Of a stretch of DNA of 64,000 nt, positions 51,174 to 58,966 are shown piece by piece. The position numbers and the translations under genes are program-made. The notes under the pieces were generated by a model. That model searched no databases and was not told the DNA's origin. It was given only the letters and a program-made list of their open reading frames with translations. Positions within the stretch are counted from its first letter, which is position 1, and every line of letters begins with the position of its first letter. Source of the stretch: Leyella stercorea (GTDB lineage: Bacteria; Bacteroidota; Bacteroidia; Bacteroidales; Bacteroidaceae); contig NZ_JAHQUY010000001.1 of the NCBI RefSeq assembly GCF_019052365.1, positions 70,865 to 134,864 on the forward strand, given 5' to 3'.

Positions 51174-54100
51174 ATGAAGACAAAAATGTTACTTGCGTCG
51201 CTACTCTTAAGTGGCGCAGCTTTCGCACAGACATCACCCTTAGTGATGGTCACCCCAAGCGACTACAACATCATGGCTGCTTCGCCAAACGGCAAGTGGG
51301 CGTGTGGTATGTACTATGATGCCGGCAACGAGGCTTACGGATTCCGCTGGAATCTGGAGAGCGGAGAGATTGATTTGCTCAATCCGTCGTCGCCTTCGCA
51401 GGCTTACAGCGTGTCTAACGACGGCGTTGTTGTGGGCTTGTACACCGACAATAGCTACAAGAAGAACGGTGCTTCTACGCAGCTCGCTGGCTATTGGCAG
51501 AACAACCGCTGGAACCGTCTCGAAATGCCTTCTGACGCTGTGAGCAGTAGTGGCGCTTCTGGCATATCGCCCGACGGACACTACATCACGGGCAACGTGT
51601 ATGTAGGCGGAAAGTATTTGGGATACGTATGGAAGGACGGAAAGATTTATCGCCAACTGAAGGAGAACAAAGGTATCGCGATACCTTATGCAATATCGCC
51701 AGACGGAGAGTATACTACGGGTTGGGTTATGAACAAGAACCGCCAGGCATGTTTATGGGGACCTGACGGCAATTTCACCACACTCTCTGACCAGCAGTCG
51801 CCGTTCTGTGTTGGCAAGAAGTTCTCGCCCGACGGCAAGAAGCTGCTTTATTTCGGCGGCTGGCAAACCGAAGAAGAGGCAGGCGGAGCTGGTAAGGTGC
51901 GCGGAGCTTGGGCACTCTACGATATGGAAACCGGCAAGAAGAGCGCTATTCTTCCGGCTGGCGCCAACGACGACCTCGACTTCTTCGACATCAGCGGTAA
52001 CGGTACCGTGATGTGCGAGGACAACCAGTTGGGCTATATCTATCAGAACGGCAAAGGCATCTTTGCATACAAGTATCTGAAGGAAAAAGGCGTGAACCTC
52101 GCCGACTATCATGTTTTCGTCAATCCAGACTCGCCGAAGGATTCGGAAGGCGAAACCCTTTACAACGTTACTCGCGCCACATCCGTGTCGGTAGACGATC
52201 ACATCATGGGCTTCCTCTTCTACAACGACAACAAGGATTCGGACGGCAACTATGCCATTTCGCCGCAGTCGATGATCGTGAAGTTCGGCAGTCCGATATT
52301 CTCGGCTATGCCTCCGGTGAGCATTAAGGCTCAGCAGTTGTCGGGTCTCAACACGGTGAAGATTACATGGAAGCCGAACGTTGCAGCCACCGGCATAACC
52401 GGATACAAGGTGTATCGCGACGGCAACAAGGTGAGCAGCGATATTGTTACCGCTGAAGGATTCGTAGATGCTGGTGTGCCGGTAGGCGAACACAAGTATC
52501 AGGTTACGGCAGTGTACGGCGACGTTGAGTCGGCTGACAGCGAGATTGCAACTGTCAAGGTGGAGAATCAGAAACTTTCTACGCCTACAAACCTCTTCGC
52601 ACAGCAGCATGGCTACAGCGCAGCATACATGGAGTGGAGCGATCCGTCAACAAACTTCGGAGCGCTCACATACTTCAACCCCGACAACGCCAACCTAGAG
52701 ACATTCGGTCTGTCGTTCGACGGCGAGAGCTACGAGACAGCCATCGCTTTCGACGCAGTTACGCTCAGCGCATACAAGGGACAGAAGCTCACATCCGTAG
52801 GTTTTTACCCGATGGAGGCTCAGGGCGGCTGGACTATCAACCTCTACACACGCAGCGCAGACGGTAAGTTGCAGAAGTTCTACACACAGCCAGTTACGCA
52901 GAAGCTGAACTACGGCGAGCGCAACGTCGTTAAGCTCGATACTCCGCAGAATCTGCCTTCAGGCGAACTGCTCGTGTCGGTTGAGGTGAAGGTTACAGAG
53001 GCTTCGCAGCGCATCACAGCGCTCGACTTCGGTCGTGCCGTGAAGGGCTCTTCCGACCTGCTCCGCCTTACAACCGAGCCCGACTTCTACTCGATGGGCA
53101 ACCTTATGGAGGAGAGCAACTATCTCTACGCCGCTTCGTGGGCTATCGACGCTATCGTGGCGCCGGAAGGTGCCGACCTTGCAAAGGACAACGTGACGGG
53201 CTATAATATATATGTAGACGGCAAGAAGGTAGGTTCGTCTGCTACAAAGAACTTCACCGTGCCCTCTCTCGACAAGGGCGACCATGCTCTGGGCGTAAGC
53301 GCCGTGTATGCCAACGGATCGGAGTCGGAGCCGGCCGTAGCTCAGCTTGCAGTTGTTCCTGACGACAGCCAGCTTCAGGCTGTGAAAGGCGTGGCTGTAG
53401 CACCGGTAAGCGCTTCGGCTGTGAAGGCTAATTGGGCAGCACCGGTTGACCGCGACGTGGTTCAGGTGCAGTATTGTACGGGTTCTGCATCAACGCAGGG
53501 CGTGACAGCTCCTGCTGACAACAACTATAACATCATGGTAGGCGCGCTCTATCCGTCGAAGACATTCCGCGGACGCACCGGATACGCAATCAAGAAGGCA
53601 CGCTTCTATCCGCTCACAGACGCTACATACACAGTGTATGTCTACAAGAACGACGAGCTGATAAGCGAGACCGAGGTAGACGACTACACCGTAGGTAAGT
53701 GGAACGAGGTGGAACTCACGAAGCCTATCATCATCGAGAACGGATCTACATACCGTCTTGCCATCGACTGCTATGATGTTACGCCGAAGGAACCGGCTAT
53801 CGCCGTAGACAGCAGCGATCCGCTGGAAGGCTACTCTGACATCTACTCGCTCGACGGCGAGTCGTGGAGCTCAATATCTTCTACCGGCGTGATGGCTAAC
53901 TGGATGATAGGTCTCGTGCTGGAGAACCCGAAACCAGGTACGTTGCCTATCGAAGGCTACGACGTGTTCATCGACAACGCTAAGAAGAACGCGGCGAAGC
54001 TCACGGAGAGAACATACACACACGACTTCGGTACCGACGACAAGCAGCAGCACACTATCCGCGTTGACGTATACTACACAGTGAAGTCGACAAGCGTGAA

Positions 54101-54365
54101 GGGCGGCGTAACCAACTTCCTCATCGCCGTTGCAGGTATCGACGAGAACACCGTAGGACGCATCGAGATGCGCCAGGGCGAGAACGAGCTCACCGTGACT
54201 GGCGATGGCGTGACGTCGGTAGAACTTGTGTCGGCAGCAGGCGCTGTTGTAGCAAAGGCAGAAGGCAACACCGTATCGCTCAACGGCTTGACCGCTGGCG
54301 TATATGTAGTGAAGGCCGTAGTAGCCGGCGAAACTGTCACACGCAAGATAATGATAACGAAGTAA
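51174..54365 (+). CDS. Large exported beta-propeller/FN3-like protein with T9SS-like tail
   Basis: This 1063-residue protein has a signal peptide (MKTKMLLASLLLSGAAFAQ). Residues about 20-380 contain repeated S-x-N/D-G and SPDG units (AASPNGKWACG, SVSNDGVVVG, GISPDGHYITG, AISPDGEYTTGW, KFSPDGKKLLY) of the extracellular HAF/beta-propeller type. FN3-like modules follow (VKITWKPNVAATGITGYKVY, VTGYNIYVDGKKVGS). Two jelly-roll-like regions lie at about 490-640 and 775-925. The end VELVSAAGAVVAKAEGN...LTAGVYVVKA is a T9SS tail. No catalytic motif is apparent; a surface binding role is inferred. Confidence 0.72.
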   Translation: MKTKMLLASLLLSGAAFAQTSPLVMVTPSDYNIMAASPNGKWACGMYYDAGNEAYGFRWNLESGEIDLLNPSSPSQAYSVSNDGVVVGLYTDNSYKKNGASTQLAGYWQNNRWNRLEMPSDAVSSSGASGISPDGHYITGNVYVGGKYLGYVWKDGKIYRQLKENKGIAIPYAISPDGEYTTGWVMNKNRQACLWGPDGNFTTLSDQQSPFCVGKKFSPDGKKLLYFGGWQTEEEAGGAGKVRGAWALYDMETGKKSAILPAGANDDLDFFDISGNGTVMCEDNQLGYIYQNGKGIFAYKYLKEKGVNLADYHVFVNPDSPKDSEGETLYNVTRATSVSVDDHIMGFLFYNDNKDSDGNYAISPQSMIVKFGSPIFSAMPPVSIKAQQLSGLNTVKITWKPNVAATGITGYKVYRDGNKVSSDIVTAEGFVDAGVPVGEHKYQVTAVYGDVESADSEIATVKVENQKLSTPTNLFAQQHGYSAAYMEWSDPSTNFGALTYFNPDNANLETFGLSFDGESYETAIAFDAVTLSAYKGQKLTSVGFYPMEAQGGWTINLYTRSADGKLQKFYTQPVTQKLNYGERNVVKLDTPQNLPSGELLVSVEVKVTEASQRITALDFGRAVKGSSDLLRLTTEPDFYSMGNLMEESNYLYAASWAIDAIVAPEGADLAKDNVTGYNIYVDGKKVGSSATKNFTVPSLDKGDHALGVSAVYANGSESEPAVAQLAVVPDDSQLQAVKGVAVAPVSASAVKANWAAPVDRDVVQVQYCTGSASTQGVTAPADNNYNIMVGALYPSKTFRGRTGYAIKKARFYPLTDATYTVYVYKNDELISETEVDDYTVGKWNEVELTKPIIIENGSTYRLAIDCYDVTPKEPAIAVDSSDPLEGYSDIYSLDGESWSSISSTGVMANWMIGLVLENPKPGTLPIEGYDVFIDNAKKNAAKLTERTYTHDFGTDDKQQHTIRVDVYYTVKSTSVKGGVTNFLIAVAGIDENTVGRIEMRQGENELTVTGDGVTSVELVSAAGAVVAKAEGNTVSLNGLTAGVYVVKAVVAGETVTRKIMITK

Positions 54366-54446
54366 AAGTTTTAGCAGGTTAAGCACAAATTTGCTACACT
54401 TAAGTCAAGAATAATGCGTTTTGTTCCATAATCGGTAAAATGGGGG

Positions 54447-54477
54447 TTGCGTGTTGCAAAAAATATGAGTAAATTTG
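54447..54477 (+). promoter_or_regulatory. Promoter without a downstream protein gene
   Basis: TTG (54447-54449) and TAAATTTG (54470-54477) are 20 bases apart, a good Bacteroidales match. There is no ORF before the terminator at 54542. Confidence 0.6.
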
Positions 54478-54484
54478 CAACGTG

Positions 54485-54577
54485 AACAGAAACGTAAACC
54501 AGATTTGACCAACACAAAACGCATCATATAAAAGCAAAAAAACGCTGACGAAGATTGTTTCGCCAGCGCTTTTTTTA
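54485..54577 (+). ncRNA. Candidate small RNA of about 90 bases
   Basis: A promoter-like pair ends at 54477 and an intrinsic terminator lies at 54542-54576. Between them is a non-coding stretch rich in A and C (CAGAAACGTAAACCAG...ACCAACACAAAACGC). This promoter-plus-terminator layout with no ORF is what an intergenic sRNA looks like. No known RNA family was recognised. The terminator also serves mscL on the other strand. Confidence 0.4.
54542..54576. terminator. Bidirectional intrinsic terminator
   Basis: CGCTGACGAA and TTTCGCCAGCG pair (one A-C mismatch), followed by CTTTTTTT on the plus strand and by TTTTTTTGC on the minus strand after mscL. Confidence 0.85.
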
Positions 54578-54672
54578 ATTAGTAATTCGTAATTATTAAT
54601 TATTAATTGTTAGGGTGTAATTATAAATCACGAATCACGAATTAATAATTAATAATTACGAATTAATAATTA
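54577..54672. repeat. AATTAATAATTACGAATTA simple repeat
   Basis: Imperfect AT-rich reiteration of TTAATAATTA and ACGAATTA units between the terminator and the mscL stop codon, related to 13166-13206. Confidence 0.7.
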
Positions 54673-54673
54673 A

Positions 54674-55108
54674 TCAATTCTTCTTCAGCAAGTCGCGAAT
54701 CTCTGTGAGCAGCAACTCCTCCTTTGTAGGCTTCGGCTCCTCGGGCGCAGGTGCAGACTTGGTCTCCTCCTCCTTCTTCTTGAGGTTAGCCAGCTTGTTG
54801 ATGCCCTTCACGAGGAGGAACACGCAGAAAGCGATGATAGTGAAGTCGATGATAGTCTGAATGAACGCACCATAGTTGATGGTAGCCGGCTTCATTGTCT
54901 CCATGCCGAGGTTTACGGCAGGCAGCTCGAACTTCAGGTCGCTGAAGTTGACGCCGCCGATGAGCCATCCGATAGGCGGCATGATGATATCGTTGACGAT
55001 AGAACTTACGATTTTCCCGAACGCACCGCCGATGATCACACCGACAGCCATGTCTACAGCGTTGCCCTTCACGGCGAACGCCTTGAACTCATTTAGCATT
55101 TTTCCCAT
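54674..55108 (-). CDS. mscL: Large-conductance mechanosensitive channel
   Basis: This 144-residue inner-membrane channel opens on osmotic downshock. The N-terminal helix and TM1 contain [31 protein letters not shown] (about residues 8-38), with the gate-lining Val/Gly pattern, then [15 protein letters not shown]2 is [23 protein letters not shown] (about 82-104). The charged C-terminal bundle helix is [16 protein letters not shown]. Length is normal. It is monocistronic on the minus strand. The 320 bases between it and gap are AT-rich and hold the gap promoter. Confidence 0.95.
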   Translation of the reverse strand: MGKMLNEFKAFAVKGNAVDMAVGVIIGGAFGKIVSSIVNDIIMPPIGWLIGGVNFSDLKFELPAVNLGMETMKPATINYGAFIQTIIDFTIIAFCVFLLVKGINKLANLKKKEEETKSAPAPEEPKPTKEELLLTEIRDLLKKN

Positions 55109-55299
55109 AGTTTCTGTTTGTTAATTGTTTAATTCCTAATGTCCGATTGTATGTTTCTTGTTTCTAACTATCTTATTTTGCAAAGTATATATAGCAAACT
55201 GCGCTTATTATATATAATGTATATAGCCCAGTGAAATTATATAGCGATTTTTTAAATAATTTAATACCTCTATTGGCTGCAAAATTAGAAAATAATTAT

Positions 55300-55307
55300 T
55301 AACTTTG
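55300..55307 (+). promoter_or_regulatory. gap promoter -7 box
   Basis: TAACTTTG matches TAnnTTTG, leaving a leader of about 115 bases before the start codon. The leader has no ORF. Confidence 0.7.
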
Positions 55308-55428
55308 CGCTCGATAAAGAAAAAAATGCTCAAAAGTATTGCTTTTTGAATGTCTCAGTTCATTGGCAAGTACTGTGGAGCTTGAAAGTAAGATTTATTT
55401 TCAACCATTAATTTAAATATTAAACAAA

Positions 55429-56457
55429 ATGACAAAAGTTGCTATTAACGGCTTCGGCCGTATCGGTCGTCTGGCTTTCCGTCAGATGTTTGAGGCAGAG
55501 GGTTATGAGGTAGTTGCTATCAACGACCTTACATCTCCAAAAATGTTGGCTCACCTTCTTAAGTATGATACAGCTCAGGGTGGCTTCGCTGGCAAGTACG
55601 GTGAGGGCAAGCACACTGTAGAGGCAACAGACAACTCTATCATCGTTGATGGTAAGGAAATCACTATCTATGCTAAGCCAAACGCTGCTGAGCTTCCTTG
55701 GGGCGAGCTTGGTGTTGACGTAGTACTCGAGTGCACAGGTTTCTACACATCAAAGGAGAAGGCTTCTGCTCACATCGCAGCAGGTGCTAAGAAGGTTGTT
55801 ATCTCTGCTCCTGCTGGTAACGATCTCCCAACTATCGTTTACAATACAAACCACAAGACTTTGACTCCGGCCGACACAGTTATTTCTGCAGCTTCTTGTA
55901 CAACTAACTGCTTGGCTCCTATGGCTTACGCTTTGAACAAGTATGCAGCTATCCAGTCAGGTATCATGTCTACTATCCACGCTTACACAGGTGACCAGAT
56001 GATTCTCGACGGTCCTCAGCGCAAGGGCGACCTCCGTCGTTCACGTGCAGGTGCTCAGAACATCGTTCCTAACTCTACTGGTGCTGCTAAGGCTATCGGT
56101 TTGGTTATCCCTGAGTTGAATGGTAAGCTGATCGGTTCTGCACAGCGTGTTCCGACTCCAACAGGTTCTACAACTATCCTCGTTGCTGTTGTTAAGGGTA
56201 AGGACGTAACTGTAGAGGGTATCAACGCTGCTATGAAGGCTGCTTCTAACGAGAGCTTCGGTTACAACGATGAGCTGATCGTTTCTTCTGATATCATCGG
56301 TATGCGTTTCGGTTCACTCTTCGATGCAACTCAGACAATGGTTAGCAAGATCGACGAGGATACATATCAGGTACAGGTAGTTTCTTGGTACGACAATGAG
56401 AACTCTTATACTTCTCAGATGGTTCGTACTATCAAGTACCTCGCAGAGTTGAAGTAA
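55429..56457 (+). CDS. gap: Glyceraldehyde-3-phosphate dehydrogenase, type I
   Basis: This 342-residue glycolytic enzyme oxidises glyceraldehyde-3-phosphate with NAD and phosphate. The Rossmann motif [13 protein letters not shown] (about residues 6-18) is followed by INDLT, whose Asp suggests NAD preference. The active-site block [12 protein letters not shown] has the catalytic Cys (about residue 155), with the His in [10 protein letters not shown] and [20 protein letters not shown] after it. The end is [20 protein letters not shown]. Codon use is strongly biased to GGT, GCT and CGT, as expected for a highly expressed gene. It is monocistronic, with a strong terminator. Confidence 0.97.
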   Translation: MTKVAINGFGRIGRLAFRQMFEAEGYEVVAINDLTSPKMLAHLLKYDTAQGGFAGKYGEGKHTVEATDNSIIVDGKEITIYAKPNAAELPWGELGVDVVLECTGFYTSKEKASAHIAAGAKKVVISAPAGNDLPTIVYNTNHKTLTPADTVISAASCTTNCLAPMAYALNKYAAIQSGIMSTIHAYTGDQMILDGPQRKGDLRRSRAGAQNIVPNSTGAAKAIGLVIPELNGKLIGSAQRVPTPTGSTTILVAVVKGKDVTVEGINAAMKAASNESFGYNDELIVSSDIIGMRFGSLFDATQTMVSKIDEDTYQVQVVSWYDNENSYTSQMVRTIKYLAELK

Positions 56458-56487
56458 TTCGTTGACTCGGTTTACGACAACATATAT

Positions 56488-56519
56488 AAGCCTGGCATTG
56501 TAAAATGCCAGGCTTTTTT
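56488..56519 (+). terminator. Rho-independent terminator after gap
   Basis: AAGCCTGGCATT (56488-56499) pairs perfectly with AATGCCAGGCTT around a GTAA loop, followed by TTTT. Confidence 0.95.
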
Positions 56520-56552
56520 GTATCAATACCCCTTCTGAAACCTCATTATTGG

Positions 56553-56684
56553 GTTTCTAACAACGCTACCGTTGCGTGCTGACGGCGTTACCGTTGCGCG
56601 GTAATAATGTAACCTATACGCGGTAACGGTGTTACAGAATAGGTGTAATCGTGTTACCACTTCGCGGTAATCGTGTAGCATCAC
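56553..56684 (+). repeat. 22-base periodic array E (6 units)
   Basis: Six imperfect 22-base units start at 56553, 56575, 56597, 56619, 56641 and 56663. The core is CGCGGTAACGGTGTTAC; GTTACCG/CGGTAAC in neighbouring units are complementary. Units differ more than in arrays B and D. The sequence is unrelated to A-D but has the same period. The following 170 bases to miaA show no gene. Confidence 0.78.
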
Positions 56685-56858
56685 AAACAATTTTCTGCAC
56701 AATTGTGCGGCGTATGAGAAATTTTTTGTAAGTTTGTATTTTGAAACCGTAGCTATGTGCTATCAGAGGCAAAGCAATCGGTTTTATAAACCGAACAAAT
56801 TGCTTTCAGAACCCGAAACAACATTATTAAATACACGTGCAGCAAAGCTATTGACGAC

Positions 56859-57794
56859 ATGCAGAACAAAAGAATGATAACCATACTCGGACCCACCGCA
56901 AGCGGAAAGACCGCTGTGGCGGCAGCACTCGCATTGCGCACCGGCGGCGAGATAATCAGCGCCGACTCGCGCCAGGTGTACCGCCGCATGGACATCGGAA
57001 CGGGCAAGGACTTGGCAGACTATGTAGTTGACGGCCAGCCGATTCCGTATCATCTTATCGACATAGCCGAGCCAGGCACAAAGTACAATCTGTTCCAGTA
57101 TCAGCAGGACTTCCACGTGGCATACGACGACATCCGTAGCCGAGGCAAGCTGCCCATACTCTGTGGCGGCACCGGTCTGTACATCGAAGCTGTGCTGGGC
57201 GGCTATCAGCTCTCGCCCGTGCCGCAGAATCAGCCGTTGCGCGACGCTCTCGCCGGAAAGTCGCTTGCCGAACTCACCGAAATGCTCGTAGAACTGAAGC
57301 GCCGTAGCGGGTCGAACATGCACAATCAGACCGACGTGGACACCGCCCAGCGTGCCATACGCGCCATCGAGATAGAGACATACAATCTGGAAAACCCCAC
57401 ACCCGAACGACAGCTGCCGCCAGTCGACTCGCTCATCGTGGGCATAAACATCGACCGCGACCTGCGCCGCGAGAAGATAACACGCCGACTCAAGGCGCGC
57501 CTCGATGAGGGCATGGCTGACGAGATACGCTCGTTGATAGGCGAGGGCATCGACCCCGAAGACCTTATATACTACGGTCTTGAGTACAAGTTCATTACCG
57601 AGTACGTCGTAGGTCGCCTCTCTTTCGACGAGATGTTCCGACAACTGGAGATAGCCATCCACCAGTTCGCCAAGCGACAGATGACGTGGTTCCGCGGCAT
57701 GGAGCGACGCGGATATACCATCCACTGGGTTGACGCCAAGCTGCCCATGGAGGAGAAGGTAGAAGCAATATGCAAGCTGATGCAGGACGCATAG
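56859..57794 (+). CDS. miaA: tRNA dimethylallyltransferase
   Basis: This 311-residue enzyme adds the dimethylallyl group to A37 of tRNAs reading UNN codons. The P-loop LGPTASGKTAVAAALA (about residues 10-25) is followed by ISADSRQVYRRMDIGTGK (about 35-52), with the catalytic Asp. YHLIDI, PILCGGTGLYIEAVL and the C-terminal block IHQFAKRQMTWFRG also match. Some MiaA-typical residues are varied (for example DVDTAQRAIRAIE). It may therefore be one of the two miaA paralogues that I recall from Bacteroidales. A lipid kinase gene follows closely. Confidence 0.9.
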   Translation: MQNKRMITILGPTASGKTAVAAALALRTGGEIISADSRQVYRRMDIGTGKDLADYVVDGQPIPYHLIDIAEPGTKYNLFQYQQDFHVAYDDIRSRGKLPILCGGTGLYIEAVLGGYQLSPVPQNQPLRDALAGKSLAELTEMLVELKRRSGSNMHNQTDVDTAQRAIRAIEIETYNLENPTPERQLPPVDSLIVGINIDRDLRREKITRRLKARLDEGMADEIRSLIGEGIDPEDLIYYGLEYKFITEYVVGRLSFDEMFRQLEIAIHQFAKRQMTWFRGMERRGYTIHWVDAKLPMEEKVEAICKLMQDA

Positions 57795-57858
57795 CGAGAG
57801 AGACGTAAAAGAATGTGACATCGTGGCGGACATACCGCCGCTAAAAAAGGCTTACTAT

Positions 57859-58791
57859 ATGATTAACGACAACCGTTGGGGCATACTCTACTGCCCGAAA
57901 CACGAGACGTTCAACTCCGGCAAACGCTGGGAGAAGATTGAGCGATGCCTGAAGGCGAACGGCATCGAGTACGACTACTTGCAGAGCGAAAACTCGGCAA
58001 GCGTGGAGCGCTTGGTGAAGATGATGATCAATAGCGGATACAAGACTATTGTCATCGTCGGCGGCGACTCGGCGCTTAACGACGCCGTCAACTGCCTCAT
58101 GCTCACCGAGCGAAGCATACGCGAGAACATTGCGCTCGGCGTGATACCCAACGGACTCATGAACGACTTCGCCCATTTCTGGGGATTCCGCGAGAGCGAC
58201 TACGAGCAGACCATCAAGTGGCTCAAGCAGCGTCGCGTGCGCAAGATTGACCTCGGCTGCATACGTTACACCAACAAGCACGGCGAGGCGTGCCGCCGCT
58301 ACTTCCTCAACTGCATCAACATCGGACTCATCGCTGCCATCATGAACCTGCGTCGACAGACACGCCACTTCTTCGGTTCGCGCACGCTCTCGTTCCTCTG
58401 CTCGTTCGTGCTCATGATTTTCCAGCGACTCGAATACCGCATGCACCTGAAGATAAACTCCGACACCGTGGAGCGCAACGTGATGACCGTATGCATCGGC
58501 AACGCTACAGGATACGGACAGACACCGAACGCCGTGCCGTATAACGGACTGCTCGATGTGAGCGTGGTCTACCATCCCGGCATGACGCAGCTCATCGAAG
58601 GCTTCTACCTCTTCGTGCGCGGCAAGTTCCTCAACCATCGCAGCGTCCACCCGTTCCGCACACGCAAGGTGGAAGTGGTCGAGGCGAACAAGGCGCTCGT
58701 GGGCATCGACGGACGCCTCATGAAGACCCCCGTCGGACCCTTCACCGTGAGCGTGGAGCAGGAAGTCATCAACTTCCTCATACCCGAATAA
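57859..58791 (+). CDS. Diacylglycerol kinase-family lipid kinase
   Basis: This protein of about 310 residues belongs to the DAGK/sphingosine kinase-like family. It has KTIVIVGGDSALNDAVN (about residues 60-76 from the chosen start), close to the GGDGT-type ATP-binding motif but with Ser-Ala in place of Gly-Thr. VIPNGLMNDFAHFWG (compare GTxNDFA) and the C-terminal PYNGLLDVSVV and GIDGRLM also fit. It would phosphorylate a membrane lipid or related alcohol. I start at ATG 57859 (MINDNRWGILYCPKHE). A GTG at 57823 would add MADIPPLKKAYY and cannot be excluded. It lies 64 bases after miaA, with a terminator after it. Confidence 0.8.
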   Translation: MINDNRWGILYCPKHETFNSGKRWEKIERCLKANGIEYDYLQSENSASVERLVKMMINSGYKTIVIVGGDSALNDAVNCLMLTERSIRENIALGVIPNGLMNDFAHFWGFRESDYEQTIKWLKQRRVRKIDLGCIRYTNKHGEACRRYFLNCINIGLIAAIMNLRRQTRHFFGSRTLSFLCSFVLMIFQRLEYRMHLKINSDTVERNVMTVCIGNATGYGQTPNAVPYNGLLDVSVVYHPGMTQLIEGFYLFVRGKFLNHRSVHPFRTRKVEVVEANKALVGIDGRLMKTPVGPFTVSVEQEVINFLIPE

Positions 58792-58810
58792 GGCAAACGT
58801 TTTCCATGAT

Positions 58811-58857
58811 AAATCCTCATATTTTGCAATATTTTGTGCGAAATATGAGGATTTTTT
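58811..58857 (+). terminator. Rho-independent terminator after the lipid kinase
   Basis: AAATCCTCATATTT (58811-58824) pairs with AAATATGAGGATTT (58841-58854), followed by TTT. Confidence 0.85.
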
Positions 58858-58876
58858 AAAATAGTTAATATTTTAT

Positions 58877-58907
58877 TTTGCGTATAAATATATTTTTACT
58901 ACCTTTG
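58877..58907 (+). promoter_or_regulatory. Promoter of the glycogen cluster
   Basis: TTTG (58877-58880) and TACCTTTG (58900-58907) are 19 bases apart; the first gene starts 60 bases downstream. Confidence 0.78.
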
Positions 58908-58966
58908 ATTTCGTAAGGTAGCAACGCCTATATAAAGACTACTACACTTCTTACAGCTAACTAATA

